NCBI GenBank assembly: GCA_039621445.1
Contig: CP154954.1
Span: forward strand, 71,865,082 to 71,929,081
From: Euglena gracilis
Taxonomy: Eukaryota > Euglenida > Euglenophyceae > Euglenales
Direction of reading: 5' to 3'
Length of the DNA: 64,000 nt
Shown: positions 21,035 to 33,159 of the stretch, piece by piece
Numbering within the stretch: position 1 is the stretch's first letter
Layout of the letters: each line of letters opens with the position of its first letter
Notes under the pieces: model-generated
What the model saw: only the letters and a program-made list of their open reading frames with translations
What the model was told of the DNA's origin: nothing
Database searches by the model: none
Program-made: the position numbers and the translations under genes

Positions 21035-22684
21035 GTAGGGGGGAGGGGTATTTTCAGGGTCGGCTGGGTGGTGCTACAACACACCCCAGCGCTGAAGGTG
21101 CCGTGGCCTGAAAATTGCCATTTTCACGGGGAACTTGGCTTGGTCGGCAGTCACTGGGACCCAAAAACGACCCCCCCCCCAGGGGGGTGCCTGCTAAGTT
21201 AGCGCCGGCCATAAACAGACAAGAAGCCTTAGTGCAACTAAGAGGGGGGCCTGCTATCGGCCCAGCGCATAGCGCCAGTGCTGAAATTCGGGCATTTGGT
21301 CATACCACTGTTTGGGGGAGTTGTCCTACGACCCTCCTCCCCGACCACCAGAGAGGTTCATCAAACCCATCACCAAACCCTGATTGGGAGGGGCGGCGGA
21401 GCAGAACTTGTGATGTGTGGGTGTGTGGTTTGATTTGTTTTTGCACCGCTGTTTTTTTTTGTGTTATATGAAGGAGGAGAACGTTGTCCCCCCATTTCAA
21501 CACAATCGTGAGACCGCACAACCAATGTCCAGCTTACTTTGGATGCTTCTTACAGTGGCAATTCTGCCATGTGTCGTTTGATGAACGCACCCCGCGAGTG
21601 TCCCTTATCCGAGCCTCCCCTTGGAGGCTGGGTCTGTCATAAATTTAGAACCGAACCTCCTCCAACCCCTTTTCATTCAGCAGTTTGTGATCTGTAGTTC
21701 TGATAAGAACTTGAGAAAAAAAACAGCAGCGCCAATGCTTTTGGCAGTCACAAAATGATTGAAGCAACGATTGCTTCAAGAGAAAATGCAAGATATTTTT
21801 GAAAAGGCTTTCGAAGGTTTGAAAAGAATTGGGCGGAGTAAATCAAGATGCTTCTGTGGGAGCATCGAAACCGCTGCAACTCCCAGCGCCAATCATGTGA
21901 GTTCGTTCACAGGGGGGGAAACGCTCTAGAGTGTATCCACATGATGCAAATACAACCAACTAAAAAAGCCCTCTCTGGTGTAAATTAAATCCTGAAATGA
22001 AAAAAACATTGGAGCGAATCTCTGACCTTTGTTTGAGGTTTCAACAACCGACCCAAAACTGGATCCAGGGTTTCAGTTTGGATTTAGATCTGCAGGTTCA
22101 TGTTCGATCTCAGTGGTTGAAGGATCGAAGAAAAATAATTTACTTTCTTTTTTGATGCACTATGGAACAGATTACATAATACCCACTACCATTACCACCA
22201 GCTTGCTCTAGATACCCAGATTTCTCCCCAGGTCGCGATATGTTTTTTTTGTGTTTTTCCCCCCATATTGAATCCCACCGGAAATCTTTGGGGACATTTA
22301 TCACAATGATCCACATGATTTCAATTTTTAAAAAACGACAGAAGGATTCTGGATGGTCAAAGTGCATTTCTCCAGAGACTCCTGCTGCAGCCCTTTTCCC
22401 ATTCATCCGGCTGCAAAGGCGGTCTGGAAGGGACAGGTTTTTCCTTCTGTCATACATTAAGGACCTCCCCCGGAAGGACCATGCTTTGGCTGCATTCACA
22501 GATCGCACAGGATCGCATTTCTTCCTGTTTTGAATGGATGCCGATGTTCCACAGATGCACAAAATAATCCCCCCGTATTGCCAACGAGGCTTTTCACCGC
22601 TTCACCGAGAATTTGATTCCCCATTTTTCCTGAGGAATTTTTGTTAAATGTGCTTGTATCAGTTTTCTTTTTTCCCCATATCGC
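21035..22684 (+). other. No firm gene
   Basis: Ordinary-complexity intergenic or intronic DNA. An overlapping pair of ORFs lies at 22140-22562 (- strand, 140 codons) and 22240-22533 (+ strand, 97 codons). Neither shows homology or flanking splice signals that I can defend. Confidence 0.4.
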
Positions 22685-22728
22685 CTAACCCTAACCCTAA
22701 CCCTAACCCTAACCCTGACCCTAACCCT
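22685..22728 (+). repeat. Interstitial telomere-like array (CCCTAA)n
   Basis: Six to seven CCCTAA units, one varied to CCCTGA. Unlike the two short tracts at 5438 and 48089 this is a genuine array, but it lies inside the window and not at an end. Confidence 0.95.
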
Positions 22729-22769
22729 AAATGTGTATAATGAACTCATTATGAAAAAACTATTAGTTT

Positions 22770-24140
22770 TACAATGGGGGTGCTTACCCCGTGACCCCCC
22801 GTGACCCCTCCGTGACCCCCCCCCCCCCGTGACCCGAGAATTGAACCTTCAATGAACCCTCATCTCTTCAACCTTTCCTTTCGGGAGCATTGATGCTGTC
22901 TCCCGACTACCTCCAAATAGGATTGCTGAAAAATTGCGCGGAAAAATTTCAACAACAAATTTTGTTTTTCAGGTTGGAAAATTGTGGGAAAATATTTTCC
23001 CCATTCCCCCCAATTTCCCATTTTGTTGTGGTTTTTTGCAAGGATCTTGCAGGTGTAATTTGTACCCATTTTCACAGGACATTTTTTGTTGAAGAGCATG
23101 CACACAACTTCACTTGAAAAAGACCCAAAAAGACCCTCCAAGGGAGGTTAGGCAGTACGGGGTGGGGGCTGTGGCGAAGTTCACTGGTGAACGTTCACCG
23201 GGGGGGAAAGGGGGGCCCCCCGGCAGGCTTCTTTTAAGTCAGAAGACCCCCCCGGGGGGGAGGGGGGGTGTGTGGGTGGGTCCGGGCCGGACCCCCCCAC
23301 AGGGGGGGGGGTCCCGCGCCGGGTATACCTTTTCGGCGCGAAGCGCCGAAATTTTTTGAAAATTGCCTTTAACGGGCCCGATTTTGGGGGGTCCCCCCGG
23401 GGGGGGTCCCGCGCCACCCTGGGTGGGTGGGGGGGACCCCCCTCCTACTTTTGGGGAGTTGTAGCATTCACTGGCGTTTAAGCAAATTTACTGGGTCCCC
23501 GCAAAAAAGTCAGAGAGAAATACCAAAATATTTGTGTCCTTTTTTGCATTGGTGGTGCCCACCAATGCAAATACCACAGGTGCCCACCTGTGATACCTCA
23601 AACACGAAAGAATTGTCGAGGCTGGCTGCTGTTGAGAGGAGGATTCTTCTAAATTCGCTCAACAGCTTTTGTACAGACCCAAAAATTTGTTTTTTTGGGG
23701 TACCCAAAATTTTTGGGTTGTTTTTGGGACACCCCCAAAAAATACAAAAACAAAACCTAACCTTGGAGGGGGGGAGACTATTGGATTTGGTTTTTGTTTC
23801 CAGCGAACAGTCATTTCCCAAATTCAAGTACAATGCATAGAACCTGGAGGTATCTTTTTACCCTCCCAAAAAAAAAACTGTCCGCTGGTGCTCACTTGGT
23901 CTGCTGCGATTTGATGCTGTCCCCTGGGTCTCCTGAAATTTTTGTCAGTTTTTTCCATTGAAATCAGTTGAAGAATTCAACTTTTTCGCCCTCCATTGAG
24001 GAAAACTGTGCAGGATCACCAGGGGCAAAGCAAAAACCTTTTCGCCCCCCCATTGAGGAGAACGAGCAGGAACACGGAGGGCGAAGCACCAAGACCTTGA
24101 GGGCCCGATGAAAGGTCTTTGCGTGAGACATGGCACGAAC
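22770..24140 (+). other. No gene seen; G/C-run filler
   Basis: Contains 'gtgacccccc' repeats (22785-22835) and a GC-rich segment with a GGCGCGAAGCGCC-like palindrome at 23333. It also contains 'ttttggggtacccaaaatttttgggttg' style low complexity (23690-23740). Confidence 0.5.
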
Positions 24141-24144
24141 CCGG

Positions 24145-24240
24145 GACCCCTACCCCCCCCTGCCCCCCCCCTACCCCCCCCACCCCCTACCCCCTCCCCC
24201 CCCCCCCCTACCCCCTACCCCCCCCCTACCCCCCCCTTGA
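24145..24240 (+). repeat. C-rich CCCCTA tract
   Basis: Runs of C interrupted by TA every 5-15 bases. Similar tracts occur at 47685-47770 and 48535-48610. Confidence 0.9.
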
Positions 24241-24825
24241 CCTCTCCACCGGGACCCCAGCGGCGCCCAGCCTCTCCGATTTTCGGCGGAGAGGTGGCAA
24301 CATGCCCTAGGCATGGCTAACCGGGCAAACCTGGGATGGGGTGGCCCCCCCACCCTCAACGGCTGAGCACCGCTGACCCCCCCCCCGCCACACAACCCCC
24401 CTCCCCAACGCCCGGCTAACGGTACCCGATCGCCCCCCCCTAACGCCCACCCTCCCCCTGCGCCACGTGGCCCCTGACAGCAACCCCGACCGCCACCACC
24501 CGATCCAGGGGTCTCGTAGGCTTCTCCCCATGTTCCCGGAGAACCTACCAGGCCTCCTTGGACTTCTCCCCCCCTCCACTCCGCCCCACCAGTGGAGGGG
24601 GGGGCCGCTGCTACACTGGCTCTTCCACCACTCGGCCCGGGGACCCCGGGCCGGCCTCCGACCTCGTGTACCTCCCCGCACAGTGGGATTCTATGTGCCA
24701 TCGGGCACCTCACACACTTGGGGGGGCCTCCCTGGGAAACCTTGAACAGCCACCAGCCCCCCACCCCCAGAAACTAGCCTCACTATAACAATTTTCTTTT
24801 GTTTCCTCCCTCCCCTCCCCCCCCC

Positions 24826-25421
24826 CACAGAGACCATCGGGCGAGGGCCGCCACACCCTCCTGCACCCCGCCCACCCGCGCCACAGCCTCACAGTGCTGC
24901 TCAGCAAGTTTTTTCCCCCCTCATCACCCTACCCCCCGACGCCCCAACAGGCACGCTCTACCAAAACCGAGCGCAAAATGAACACCAAACACACACTCAA
25001 AACCCAACCCGACTTCCCCGGAGCGGGCCGCCATCCCCCGCCCGGGGGCCCAAAATGGACTCCCACGGCCCTAAGGGGAAGCAATCGCCCCTGGGGGCCC
25101 CCAGCCCTGATCGAGAGCCTCCACGAGCTCATCGCGATCCTCCCACCCGGAACGCATGCCGGGTGGTCACACAGCAAAACCCTCCCTCCCCGTGTGGCCG
25201 GCCATCGCCCATGGGGCACAACGTACGTAGGTCACACACGGGGGGCTCTTTTTCCGGCGTTACATGTTCTCGGCGGGCAAGCGACACCGGACCGCGAAGT
25301 TCCCGGCCGGCACGCGTACCCCGACAAGACTGCGCCAGGCTCGGGGCCGCCCGACGCAGTCCTGTGGGCTTGGTATACGCCCCTCAGTCACCCCACCCCC
25401 AACACCTCTGCCACCGAATGA
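24826..25421 (+). CDS. Possible coding block, C-rich strand, unknown
   Basis: After cccccccacag an open frame runs to a stop at 25419. The frame continues across a T-run, so the real exon may end at about 24909 (...HSLTVLLSK). The distal part includes ALIESLHELIAILPPG, which looks protein-like. It may be an upstream portion of the RT unit or unrelated. Base composition is strongly C-biased like the RT exons. Confidence 0.25.
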
Positions 25422-25789
25422 CAAAAACAAAGCAACCCCTCAAGCACTCCCAGGTTGCTTTCCCCGCTTTCTGGCCCAGTCACTCTGGGCAACACTTGAC
25501 GTGCAAGGGACCGAGGCGTGCTAGGTCGTGCCTCACCAACTGAGACGCGGTCACTTGACTGCCCTAGCCACTCCAGAACCAACAAGCTGACATACAGCAG
25601 ACAGGCATACCCCCCGAAAGGAGCGCCCCCCCCCAAATATTTTATTTTTTCTTTTTTCCCCAACCCAGCGCACAAGACCGAAGAGACCCCCCCCCAAAAA
25701 AACAAACAAAACAAAACAAAACAAAAGACTACACATGACCCACGCCTCGGCCATTTTCACCGGAGCCACCCGCGAAACTCGTCAGGGAG

Positions 25790-27240
25790 GGACACCCAGA
25801 CACGGCACGTCACCACATCGTGCGCACCCTCCCCCGTCCGGAGGCCCCACCGGACGGCACCCGCGCTAACGCCATAGCCACCTGGCTGCCCCAGCATTCA
25901 AAGACCAGCCCCACCCGTTACCTGGCCTTTGCTTGCTCGAGCCACCCCAACCTGCAATCACAGTTACCTGCGGTTAATTCTTACATGGAGAACCCCCTCA
26001 AAGACACACCAAGGTTGCGCCTCCCCCCCTGCTAGCGCACAGTCGCCCCTACCCCCAACCTCAGGCTCCCCTGTTTTTATTCCTTTTCTTATTTACGCGA
26101 TAACCACCCGCAAGTCCCCCCCGATTTCTCACAGTCTAGCACCATTCAGGCACTGTACCCATTAACACCCACCCCCCCTCAACATCACCCCAGCCCCGGT
26201 CCCACACGACCTCCCCCCCCCGTGCACCTGCTGCGAAAATCCAGGGACGGGTCCCTCACAGCACGCGGACCCCCCGACAGACACCCCCCGACCCTGTGTG
26301 GGTGTCTGGCCCACGCCGGGAGGCATCGATGGCATCCGCTCCACCGTCCTGGCCCGGCCCCAACCCCAGCTTATGTACGGGCCACGGACTAGTGAGCTCG
26401 GGCCCGGTCGCCTGAGCCGGCGGCGGCCCATTCCCCCCCCCCCCCGGAACCGATCGCACGCCCCCCCCCCCCATCACCCGGACACGGCACGTCCGCACCT
26501 TGTGCGCTACCCCCACCGGACGGCACCCGCGCTCACGCAGTAGCCACCTGACCACCCTCAGTTGCCCTTGCATTCAGAGACCAGCCTCAACCCGTTACCT
26601 GGCCTTTGCTTGCTCCGACCCCAAATGACCCAGTCACCCCTCGCAGGCACACCACAATTTTCTTCCCCTTCTTTTGCAATACTCATTTCTTACGCGATAA
26701 CCACCCGCAAGTCCTTCCCTGAAAGTGCCGGGCCACACCCCCGGCATTATCACACAGTACCACCAACCAGGCTGACCGGAGCGACACCAGCCCTCTGCGA
26801 CAAAACCCCACCCTAGCATCAGGTTGTCCCCCCCCCCATTTTTCATGGCCATGCACCGCCCAGGCACTGTGCCCATTAACGTCCCCCACCCCCCCTCTAA
26901 TCAGCATCACCCCAGCCCCGAACCCACACGATCCCCCCCTGCGCATTTGCTATGGAAACCCAGGGACGAGGGCCCCTCACAGCAGGCGGACCCCCCCCCT
27001 CCGACAGGCACCCCCCACCCTGTGTGGGTGCTTGGCTCACGCCGGGCGGCAGCGCCGGTTTTTGCTCTACCGTCCAGGCCCGGCCCCAAACCCAGCTTCT
27101 GTACGGGCCACGGACCAGTGAGCTTGGGCCCCGGTCGCCTAAGCCCGCGGCAGCCCCCCCCCCCCCCGGAGCCGATCGCCCCCCCCCTATATACACACCA
27201 CATTCAGATTGCCCCTAGACCCTGTGCGCGCTCTGCCTGC
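25790..27240 (+). repeat. Tandem duplication of a 0.6-0.7 kb C-rich unit
   Basis: The order 'gacacggcacgtc' - 'gcacccgcgctaacgc' - 'gataaccacccgcaagtcc' - 'catcaccccagcccc' - 'ctgtgtgggtg' - 'tacgggccacgga' occurs at 25798-26400. It recurs at 26480-27120, with indels in C-runs. A third partial unit begins near 27190. Confidence 0.8.
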
Positions 27241-27654
27241 CCCGCAATGTAGGGATCCCCGATGGGGGGAGACATTCATTCCCCCCCCACCCGCACTGGC
27301 TCATAGCCTCACCACGACCTCCGCATCAAACCTCAGACACCCCACCACTCCTCGCCCGACCCAAAGTGTCGTAGGGCCCGACTTCACGCCCCACAAAAGA
27401 ATGGCAACCCCGAGCACCCCACAGCTTCAAACTTATCACAAGGTTTCTCAGGTCCGACCAGACAAACTCTGAGTCACTGGCCGACCCTAGAGGCGACTGA
27501 GTGCTATATCAGAGAGACCGACAGGGCTAAGGCTCAAAATACGTCCAATCCAAACCCCCCCCCGCCCAGCGGAGCCCAGCCTCTTCGCGGCGTAGGCGGT
27601 CTGGTTTTTTTTTCCGTGTTGTGTTTTTGTTTTACATCATCCCGACCTCCCAGC

Positions 27655-28075
27655 ACACCCACATCCCTCCATCATATCATACAGGCCTCTGCCCCCCCAG
27701 CGGGCACGCCCCCATCCCCCCATCACATCATCCCGGCCTCTGCCCCCCCCAGCGGGCACGCCCTCATCCCCCCATCACATCATCCCGGCCTCTGCCCCCC
27801 CAGCGGGCACGCCCCCATCCCCCCATCACATCATACAGGCCTCTGCCCCCCCAGCGGGCACGCCCCCATCCCCCCATCACATCATCCCGGCCTCTGCCCC
27901 CCCAGCGGGCACGCCCCCATCCCCCCATCACATCATCCCGGCCTCTGCCCCCCAGCGGGCACGCCCCCATCCCCCCATCACATCATCCCGGCCTCTGCCC
28001 CCCCAGCGGGCACGCCCTCATCCCATCACATCATCCCGGCCCCTGCCCCCCAGCGGGCACGCCCTCATCCACCCC
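27655..28075 (+). repeat. 51-bp tandem array, eight copies
   Basis: The unit contains 'ctgccccccagcgggcacgc' and 'catcacatcatcccggcct', with period about 51 bp. The last copies are slightly shorter. The long ORFs (27616-28862) are a consequence of the array being near a multiple of 3. Confidence 0.95.
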
Positions 28076-28119
28076 TCACCCCGGGCCACCGTCGCCCCCA
28101 TCCCTCTTCTCCCGACGTC

Positions 28120-28460
28120 ATCGTACGAAGTTCACCCACATCTCACCCTCTCGTTGTTTGTCGCCATCCTGTCCCTCCCTGCCGTTCCCCGCAGCGAGGT
28201 CATCGTACGATGTACTTCGCCTCTGCCCCAGGACACCTCGCCCATCGCCCTCATCATCAACCCTGCCGTTCTGCACGGCCTGCACATCGTACGAAGTTCT
28301 CCACCGCAGACGACCCTCTCCCCCGTCGCCCTCACCCTGTTCCCTGCTCTTCACGCTCGGCGGGATCCTCGTACGAAGTTCGCCGCCGCAGACGACCCCC
28401 TCCCTTGTCGCCCTGGTCATGTTCCCTGCCCTTCGCGCTCGGCGGGATCATCGTACGATG
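28120..28460 (+). repeat. About 83-bp tandem repeat marked by CGTACGA
   Basis: 'tcgtacga(a/t)gt' recurs at about 28122, 28204, 28288, 28370 and 28452. It is followed each time by a C-rich segment and, in the last two complete copies, 'gctcggcgggatc'. Confidence 0.85.
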
Positions 28461-28918
28461 TTCGCGGCCGGCCCTCCCCCCTACATCACCCTCTTCTCCC
28501 ACCCGCCACACAGCCAGAACCCTCGGCACCCACCCGGGGACTCTTTTTCTCCGCCGCCGCCACCACCCTCCCCTCCGCCTGTGTTGACCCCAGCAGGCAC
28601 TGGCATCGCCGACTCAGTGTTTCCCACATGTCTCATTCTCGTTTTTCCTTGGACACCCTCCATGGATATCTGCCTCCGCTTTTCCGTGTTTTCATTTCCA
28701 CGCCCCTTGTGTTATTCCCACGTACAGCCAAGGCTGCAGGAATTGATGGGGGGTTCGCCTGTGGTACGTTTGCTGTCCGGGGTTCGTGGAGTGAGTTGTA
28801 CAAACTGGAAAGGCCGAAAAACAATAAAGTGCCTGACAAGGAGCCGACAGGGTGGGGGATAAAGAAGAATAAATAAACGTGGAGAAGCAGTCCACGACCG
28901 GCACAAAAAACATACAAC

Positions 28919-28921
<3 letters not shown>

Positions 28922-28987
<66 letters not shown>

Positions 28988-29006
28988 ATATATATATATA
29001 TATATC

Positions 29007-29039
<33 letters not shown>

Positions 29040-29157
29040 TCTATATATATATATATCTCTATATATATCTATATATATATCTCTCTATATATCTCTATAT
29101 ATATATATCTATGTATCTATATATATATATGTCTATCTATGTATATATATATGTCTC

Positions 29158-29189
<32 letters not shown>

Positions 29190-29215
29190 TATATATACAT
29201 ATATATACATATATA
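28922..29215 (+). repeat. (TA)n microsatellite with TCTA/GTATA variants
   Basis: About 60 TA units grade into 'tatatct' and 'tatgtata'. It lies just upstream of the first coding block of the RT unit. Confidence 0.98.
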
Positions 29216-29661
29216 TGTAAGTAGTACACATAAACAAGAAAAATCATATATACAGTATGCATAAATATATGTTGTATATACACATATATATGAAATAAAC
29301 ATACACAAAGTAAAAAAAAAACGTATTGACTATATAATGTAAGCATATGCCCACAATATACACATACACTACTCATTTATATACATACACATACATACAT
29401 AGGTATATACAGAGAGTATACATACATTGCATACATATTATATATATAGCAGACATAATGTACATACGCAGAAGCGTGTATCCGTATACATACACACAGA
29501 CATATATGTGTAAGTACAGACAAATACAATGCAGACCTCAGGAAACAAAAAAAAGGGGGGGAAGCCACCTGCCGCGACCGAGACAACCTCCTCCCACCCA
29601 CCCCCTCTACAGTCTAACTGAGGGAGTCTTGTTTCTTGTATCACCTGCAGCTCACACCCGC

Positions 29662-29851
29662 ATGTCTACCTCCGCCAATCCGTCCCCTGCTTTGGCGCCA
29701 GCGCCCGCTCCCGTGCCGGCGGACAACCCCGCAGCCCCCCCGGCTGCTGCCGTGGCGGATGGCGCCGGAGCTGCTCCGCCCCCCGCACCTGTGATGGGCG
29801 CAGACTTCCGGAGGCTGGCCATCCTCTTGGAGCATCCCTCCCGCGCGCAGG
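29662..29851 (+). CDS. RT-unit block 1: Ala/Pro-rich N-terminus
   Basis: ATG 29662 follows an acceptor-like cacctgcag (29650). The block encodes MSTSANPSPALAPAPAPVPA ... VMGADFRRLAILLEHPSRAQ(G). GC third positions are high. The donor CAGG|gttgac at 29852 is phase 1 and matches the next block exactly. This is the first of a series of + strand GC-rich blocks leading to EEP, RT and RNase H domains. It is the likely N-terminal or gag-like part, with no known domain. Confidence 0.6.
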
Positions 29852-30444
29852 GTTGACCTTTCATACCAGCAAGGGAAGCGCCATACACCTTTCGCCTAAC
29901 CGCGCCACATAGACCGCTTCACACCACGATTCCTGGGAGATCCTCAAACATCCCCCCCTCGCTGAGCTTGCACCCATACTGACTGCACGCAACCCCACAA
30001 ACCCCTCGTGGACTCTGGGTACCCCTTGGGCACGATGTGAGACTCAAATACATAGGATGGTGAACACTACATGCGGGTCCAGTATCACACGGGCCCCTCA
30101 CCACCACAGCTCCCCAACTCCAGGATCAGCCCTCGCTGAATCTCGGTGGTCACCAACGTCTCCTCCGCCCTGCAACCCGGCGAACCCCTTCGCCTTCGCG
30201 TGCGGGACGGCCCGTCCAACTCCGAGGTGGACGACCTGCCTGCAACCGGGGCTGCAGACTCCACCCCCTCCCCCCCGGCTGGTTTCCCAGCCCATGACTG
30301 TCATTTCCCCTCTTGGCTCACATGTTCAAGTCAGGGCTTGAAACTCACCCCCTCACCCTCCCAACATCCTCCCCCTCCCCCGCACCCCCTCCCCCCTCTC
30401 CCTCTGAACCCCGCGGTCAACCCTTGAGGTTCTAACGTGTGCAG

Positions 30445-30686
30445 GTCTGTGGTTCAGCGTGGCCCGGGGTCTGCTAAGCGATGCGGCCCTCAGTCTGCTT
30501 GACGCCGAGGCCCCCATGTTCTTATGGAGGCCACTGCAGGACGTCATGGCCAACTGCGTTGTCCTGATGTCCGGTGACACCATCAGCGCCGAGGAGGATG
30601 ACCTGCTGCAGCGCTTGCTCCGCGCCCACTGCTGGCGCGCAGCCGCTGACAGCCTCATCCAGCGCGCCGACCCCTGCCATGGATAA
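30445..30686 (+). CDS. RT-unit block 2: helical region
   Basis: It starts after gtgtgcag in phase 1, so that G|GT joins block 1 in frame. It encodes LWFSVARGLLSDAALSLLDA ... LQDVMANCVVLM ... EEDDLLQRLLRAHCWRAAAD and runs to a TAA at 30684. A GA donor (CATG|gataat) just before the stop would continue in phase into block 3 (G|AA), but this non-canonical site is conjecture. The function is unknown, probably a structural or nucleic-acid-binding part of the element. Confidence 0.6.
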
Positions 30687-31359
30687 TTTTTTGTTCGGTA
30701 CACCACCCACCAGCCCCCCCCTCAGCCCTCCCCCAGCCAGCCACCACCCTGCACCTACACCTACACCCCTTACACCCCTTACGGCTGGCTCCCACACTGG
30801 ATGGAGTTAGCGGCGATTTGCCCTGCTTGATCCCCCCGTGGTCGACTTGCCCTCACCCACACATGTCACAGAGGTGACACCAGCTGATTTATCGACATCC
30901 CCCCCCCGCAATAAAAGAAAAAAAAAAAAACAAATGGCCTTTGCGTTCGGTGCTGCAGGTCAATCACCCCTCGGCGCCCTGTGCCCGGCAGGACCATATC
31001 CCGGGACCCCCTCTGTTTGCGGCGGGTCATTAATGGGGAACGCTGGCCCCCGCATCCAGTGGGACAGCAGAATCCCATTTCTGCCTTCTGGCTGTGTTCG
31101 AAGGGCCTCGCACGCCACTAGGATCCAGCCGCACCTCAGGGCATATGTGACAAGCATTTCTTTGTCCCCCCTAACCCCCCCCCCCCCAACCCCCCCCCCT
31201 AGGTTCTCGCCTTCCTCCTGGTTGTTTGCCTCGCGGCTCTACAGCTACCTGTTCCCTCGCTATCCCTGTCTCCTCGTCTCCCACCGATACTACCCGTTAC
31301 TTGCCTTGTGACGTCATGCCCTCAGATTAAGAACACCAAATAAAAAAAATAAAAAAAAG
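30687..31359 (+). other. Intron-like insert between blocks 2 and 3
   Basis: C-rich filler with A-runs and no repeated TTA. No coding signal exceeds background. It ends in aaaaaaaag|AA. Confidence 0.4.
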
Positions 31360-31952
31360 AACGCTGCAACGCCCCTCGCCACCGGCACGCCCTGTACACG
31401 GTCTACGCACAGGGCGTCAACCGCGACGTCAGCTGGACGGGGGACGCGGACGCCCAAGGGCTGTACCCTGGCTGCCCGTTCGGTAGCCTCCCTCTCCGGG
31501 CCCTACTGACGCAGCTCCGCCAGAACCTCCGTCCAGCCGCTCCACTCCCCCTTCCCGAGATGGCCAGCCCTCCCCCTCCCGCCCCCACCCCAGCGAAGCC
31601 CAGGCCGAAAGCCTCCGCCGCCCCCGTCATAGACCTCGCACACGTGGCCGACCAGTCTCCCCCCGCCCCCGTGCAACCCCAGCCCGCTCCTGCCGTCCCC
31701 GCCCCTCCCCACTCACCAGCTGCCGCCCCCCTGCCTCTCACGCCTCGGACCCCCATCCCCACCTCCGGACGGAGCCCCGGCGGCAACCTCCAGCGTGGCC
31801 TCCCAGCGGCACAGCTGGCGGAGGAGACTAGTGCCGCCACCCTCGCTGCCAAGGGGCTGCCCCCGGCACAGTTGCCGTTCGCCTTCGACGACCTGCGCTG
31901 CCGCCTAGTCGCACCCACAGGCCTTCGTCCATTTAAACCCTTCCCCTCCTAG
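31360..31952 (+). CDS. RT-unit block 3: Pro/Ala-rich region
   Basis: The open frame encodes ERCNAPRHRHALYTVYAQGV, NRDVSWTGDADAQGLYPGCP, then a long Pro/Ala linker and PAQLPFAFDDLRCRLVAPTG, with TAG at 31950. A GC donor (ACAG|gccttc, after 31920) joins block 4 in phase 1. The VNRDVSWT segment resembles YNISWT encoded at 34255-34275, which suggests a repeated motif or a duplicated fragment. The family is unknown. Confidence 0.55.
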
Positions 31953-32143
31953 GCCATGAGGGCTTCTCCCTCTCCATGTGGTGTCGAGAGTCCATCCCAC
32001 AGACCTGCCTGGTGATGTTCGGGGGGACCCCCCCTGGCCCCTGGCCGGACCGCCAAACCCAGAAACGTCGTACCCTACCCTGCCCTCTCGTAGTATCTGG
32101 CAACCGGGTCAACCATGTAGCACCCCCCCCCTCTGCAGGCCAG

Positions 32144-32456
32144 TGCCGCTGAGCTTCCCAGCCCAGCACCGAGATCAGCTCGACCGCGTGGACCTCCTCT
32201 TTCAGGGAGTCCAGACCAACGCCGCTCTGGCCGCTACCATCTCTACGGTAGCCCGACTCTTCAACTTCGACCCCGCCCTCGGTGCAGTGGTCCTGCGGGA
32301 CTGGCGGTCCGCACTAACGAACTATCCCGTACCCCTCTCCGTGCTATCGACGGAGGAGGCCGTCGCCGCAATGGGCGACCTGCTGTCCCGCGTCTCCACC
32401 CCGCCGGACTGGGCATTACTAGGCGCGGAGACGGCCAGGGCGGTCCATGCGGACAC
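32144..32456 (+). CDS. RT-unit block 4: helical domain with PPDW motif
   Basis: Encodes PLSFPAQHRDQLDRVDLLFQ ... LAATISTVARLFNFDPALGA ... STEEAVAAMGDLLSRVSTPPDW. It is alpha-helical, GC3-rich and runs into a TAC/TTA microsatellite. A GC donor (GACAC|gcgctc, phase 2) would connect to block 5 as AC|G = Thr. The final PPDW segment has a counterpart in block 5, so a domain may be duplicated. Confidence 0.55.
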
Positions 32457-32459
32457 GCG

Positions 32460-32628
32460 CTCTTACTACTACTACTATTATTACTATAGCCCTTATATTC
32501 AATATTATTATTAACGTTATTATTATACTTATCATTATTATTATTATTATTGTCTTTGTTGTTGTTTGATGTTGTTGTTGTTGTGTTGTTGTTGTTGTAG
32601 TTGTATTAATATTAATATTACTGTTATT

Positions 32629-32678
<50 letters not shown>

Positions 32679-32679
32679 G

Positions 32680-32720
<41 letters not shown>

Positions 32721-32760
32721 CATTATTATTATTATTATTATTATTATATGCTTATTATTT
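32460..32760 (+). repeat. (TTA)n microsatellite, intron-like insert
   Basis: Nearly pure TTA/ATT repeats with a GTT-rich start, directly following block 4. Confidence 0.97.
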
Positions 32761-33159
32761 CTATTCGGGGGGGTGGTTCACCCCAGTAGGTATAGGTACG
32801 CTGTTCCACCAGGGTTCGGGACCTAGTGCATTGAGAGTGGCCAGACCCCAAACGGGGGGGTAGGTGTCGGGGTTTCGGTCCAACCGACCCGGTAGGAGCC
32901 GCCACGGGCCAAAAATAGGGGACTCCTAAGTACTACTACTACTACTACTACTACAAATAATAATAAAGAGTTTTCCCGGGATATGACAGTCGGTCGACCC
33001 GATCTGATGTAAAAGTCTCCAAACGACAGGGGGTCCCCCCGTTGTATGGCATGGGTCCCGGGTCGCGACTGCACACGTAGGTGGGTGCAACTGGGGGTCG
33101 GACCCCAAATTTGTCGACTAAAGCGTTTTCGGGGGCCTGCAGCCCATGTGTAAAGGGTC

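Noticed and set aside
22140-22562. 140-codon minus-strand ORF overlapping a 97-codon plus-strand ORF
   Set aside because: Neither has homology that I can recognise. The coding strand cannot be chosen and there is no splice context.
22685-22728. Chromosome end
   Set aside because: The (CCCTAA)n array is short, contains a variant unit and is flanked by ordinary sequence on both sides, so it is interstitial.
27655-28075. Regular repeat array resembling a CRISPR
   Set aside because: The unit is a head-to-tail minisatellite without variable spacers, in a eukaryotic genome.
27616-28862. Two overlapping long ORFs (323 and 413 codons) in the C-rich strand
   Set aside because: They lie over the 51-bp and 83-bp tandem arrays and are open in several frames because of C-rich composition. 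There is no start context or homology.
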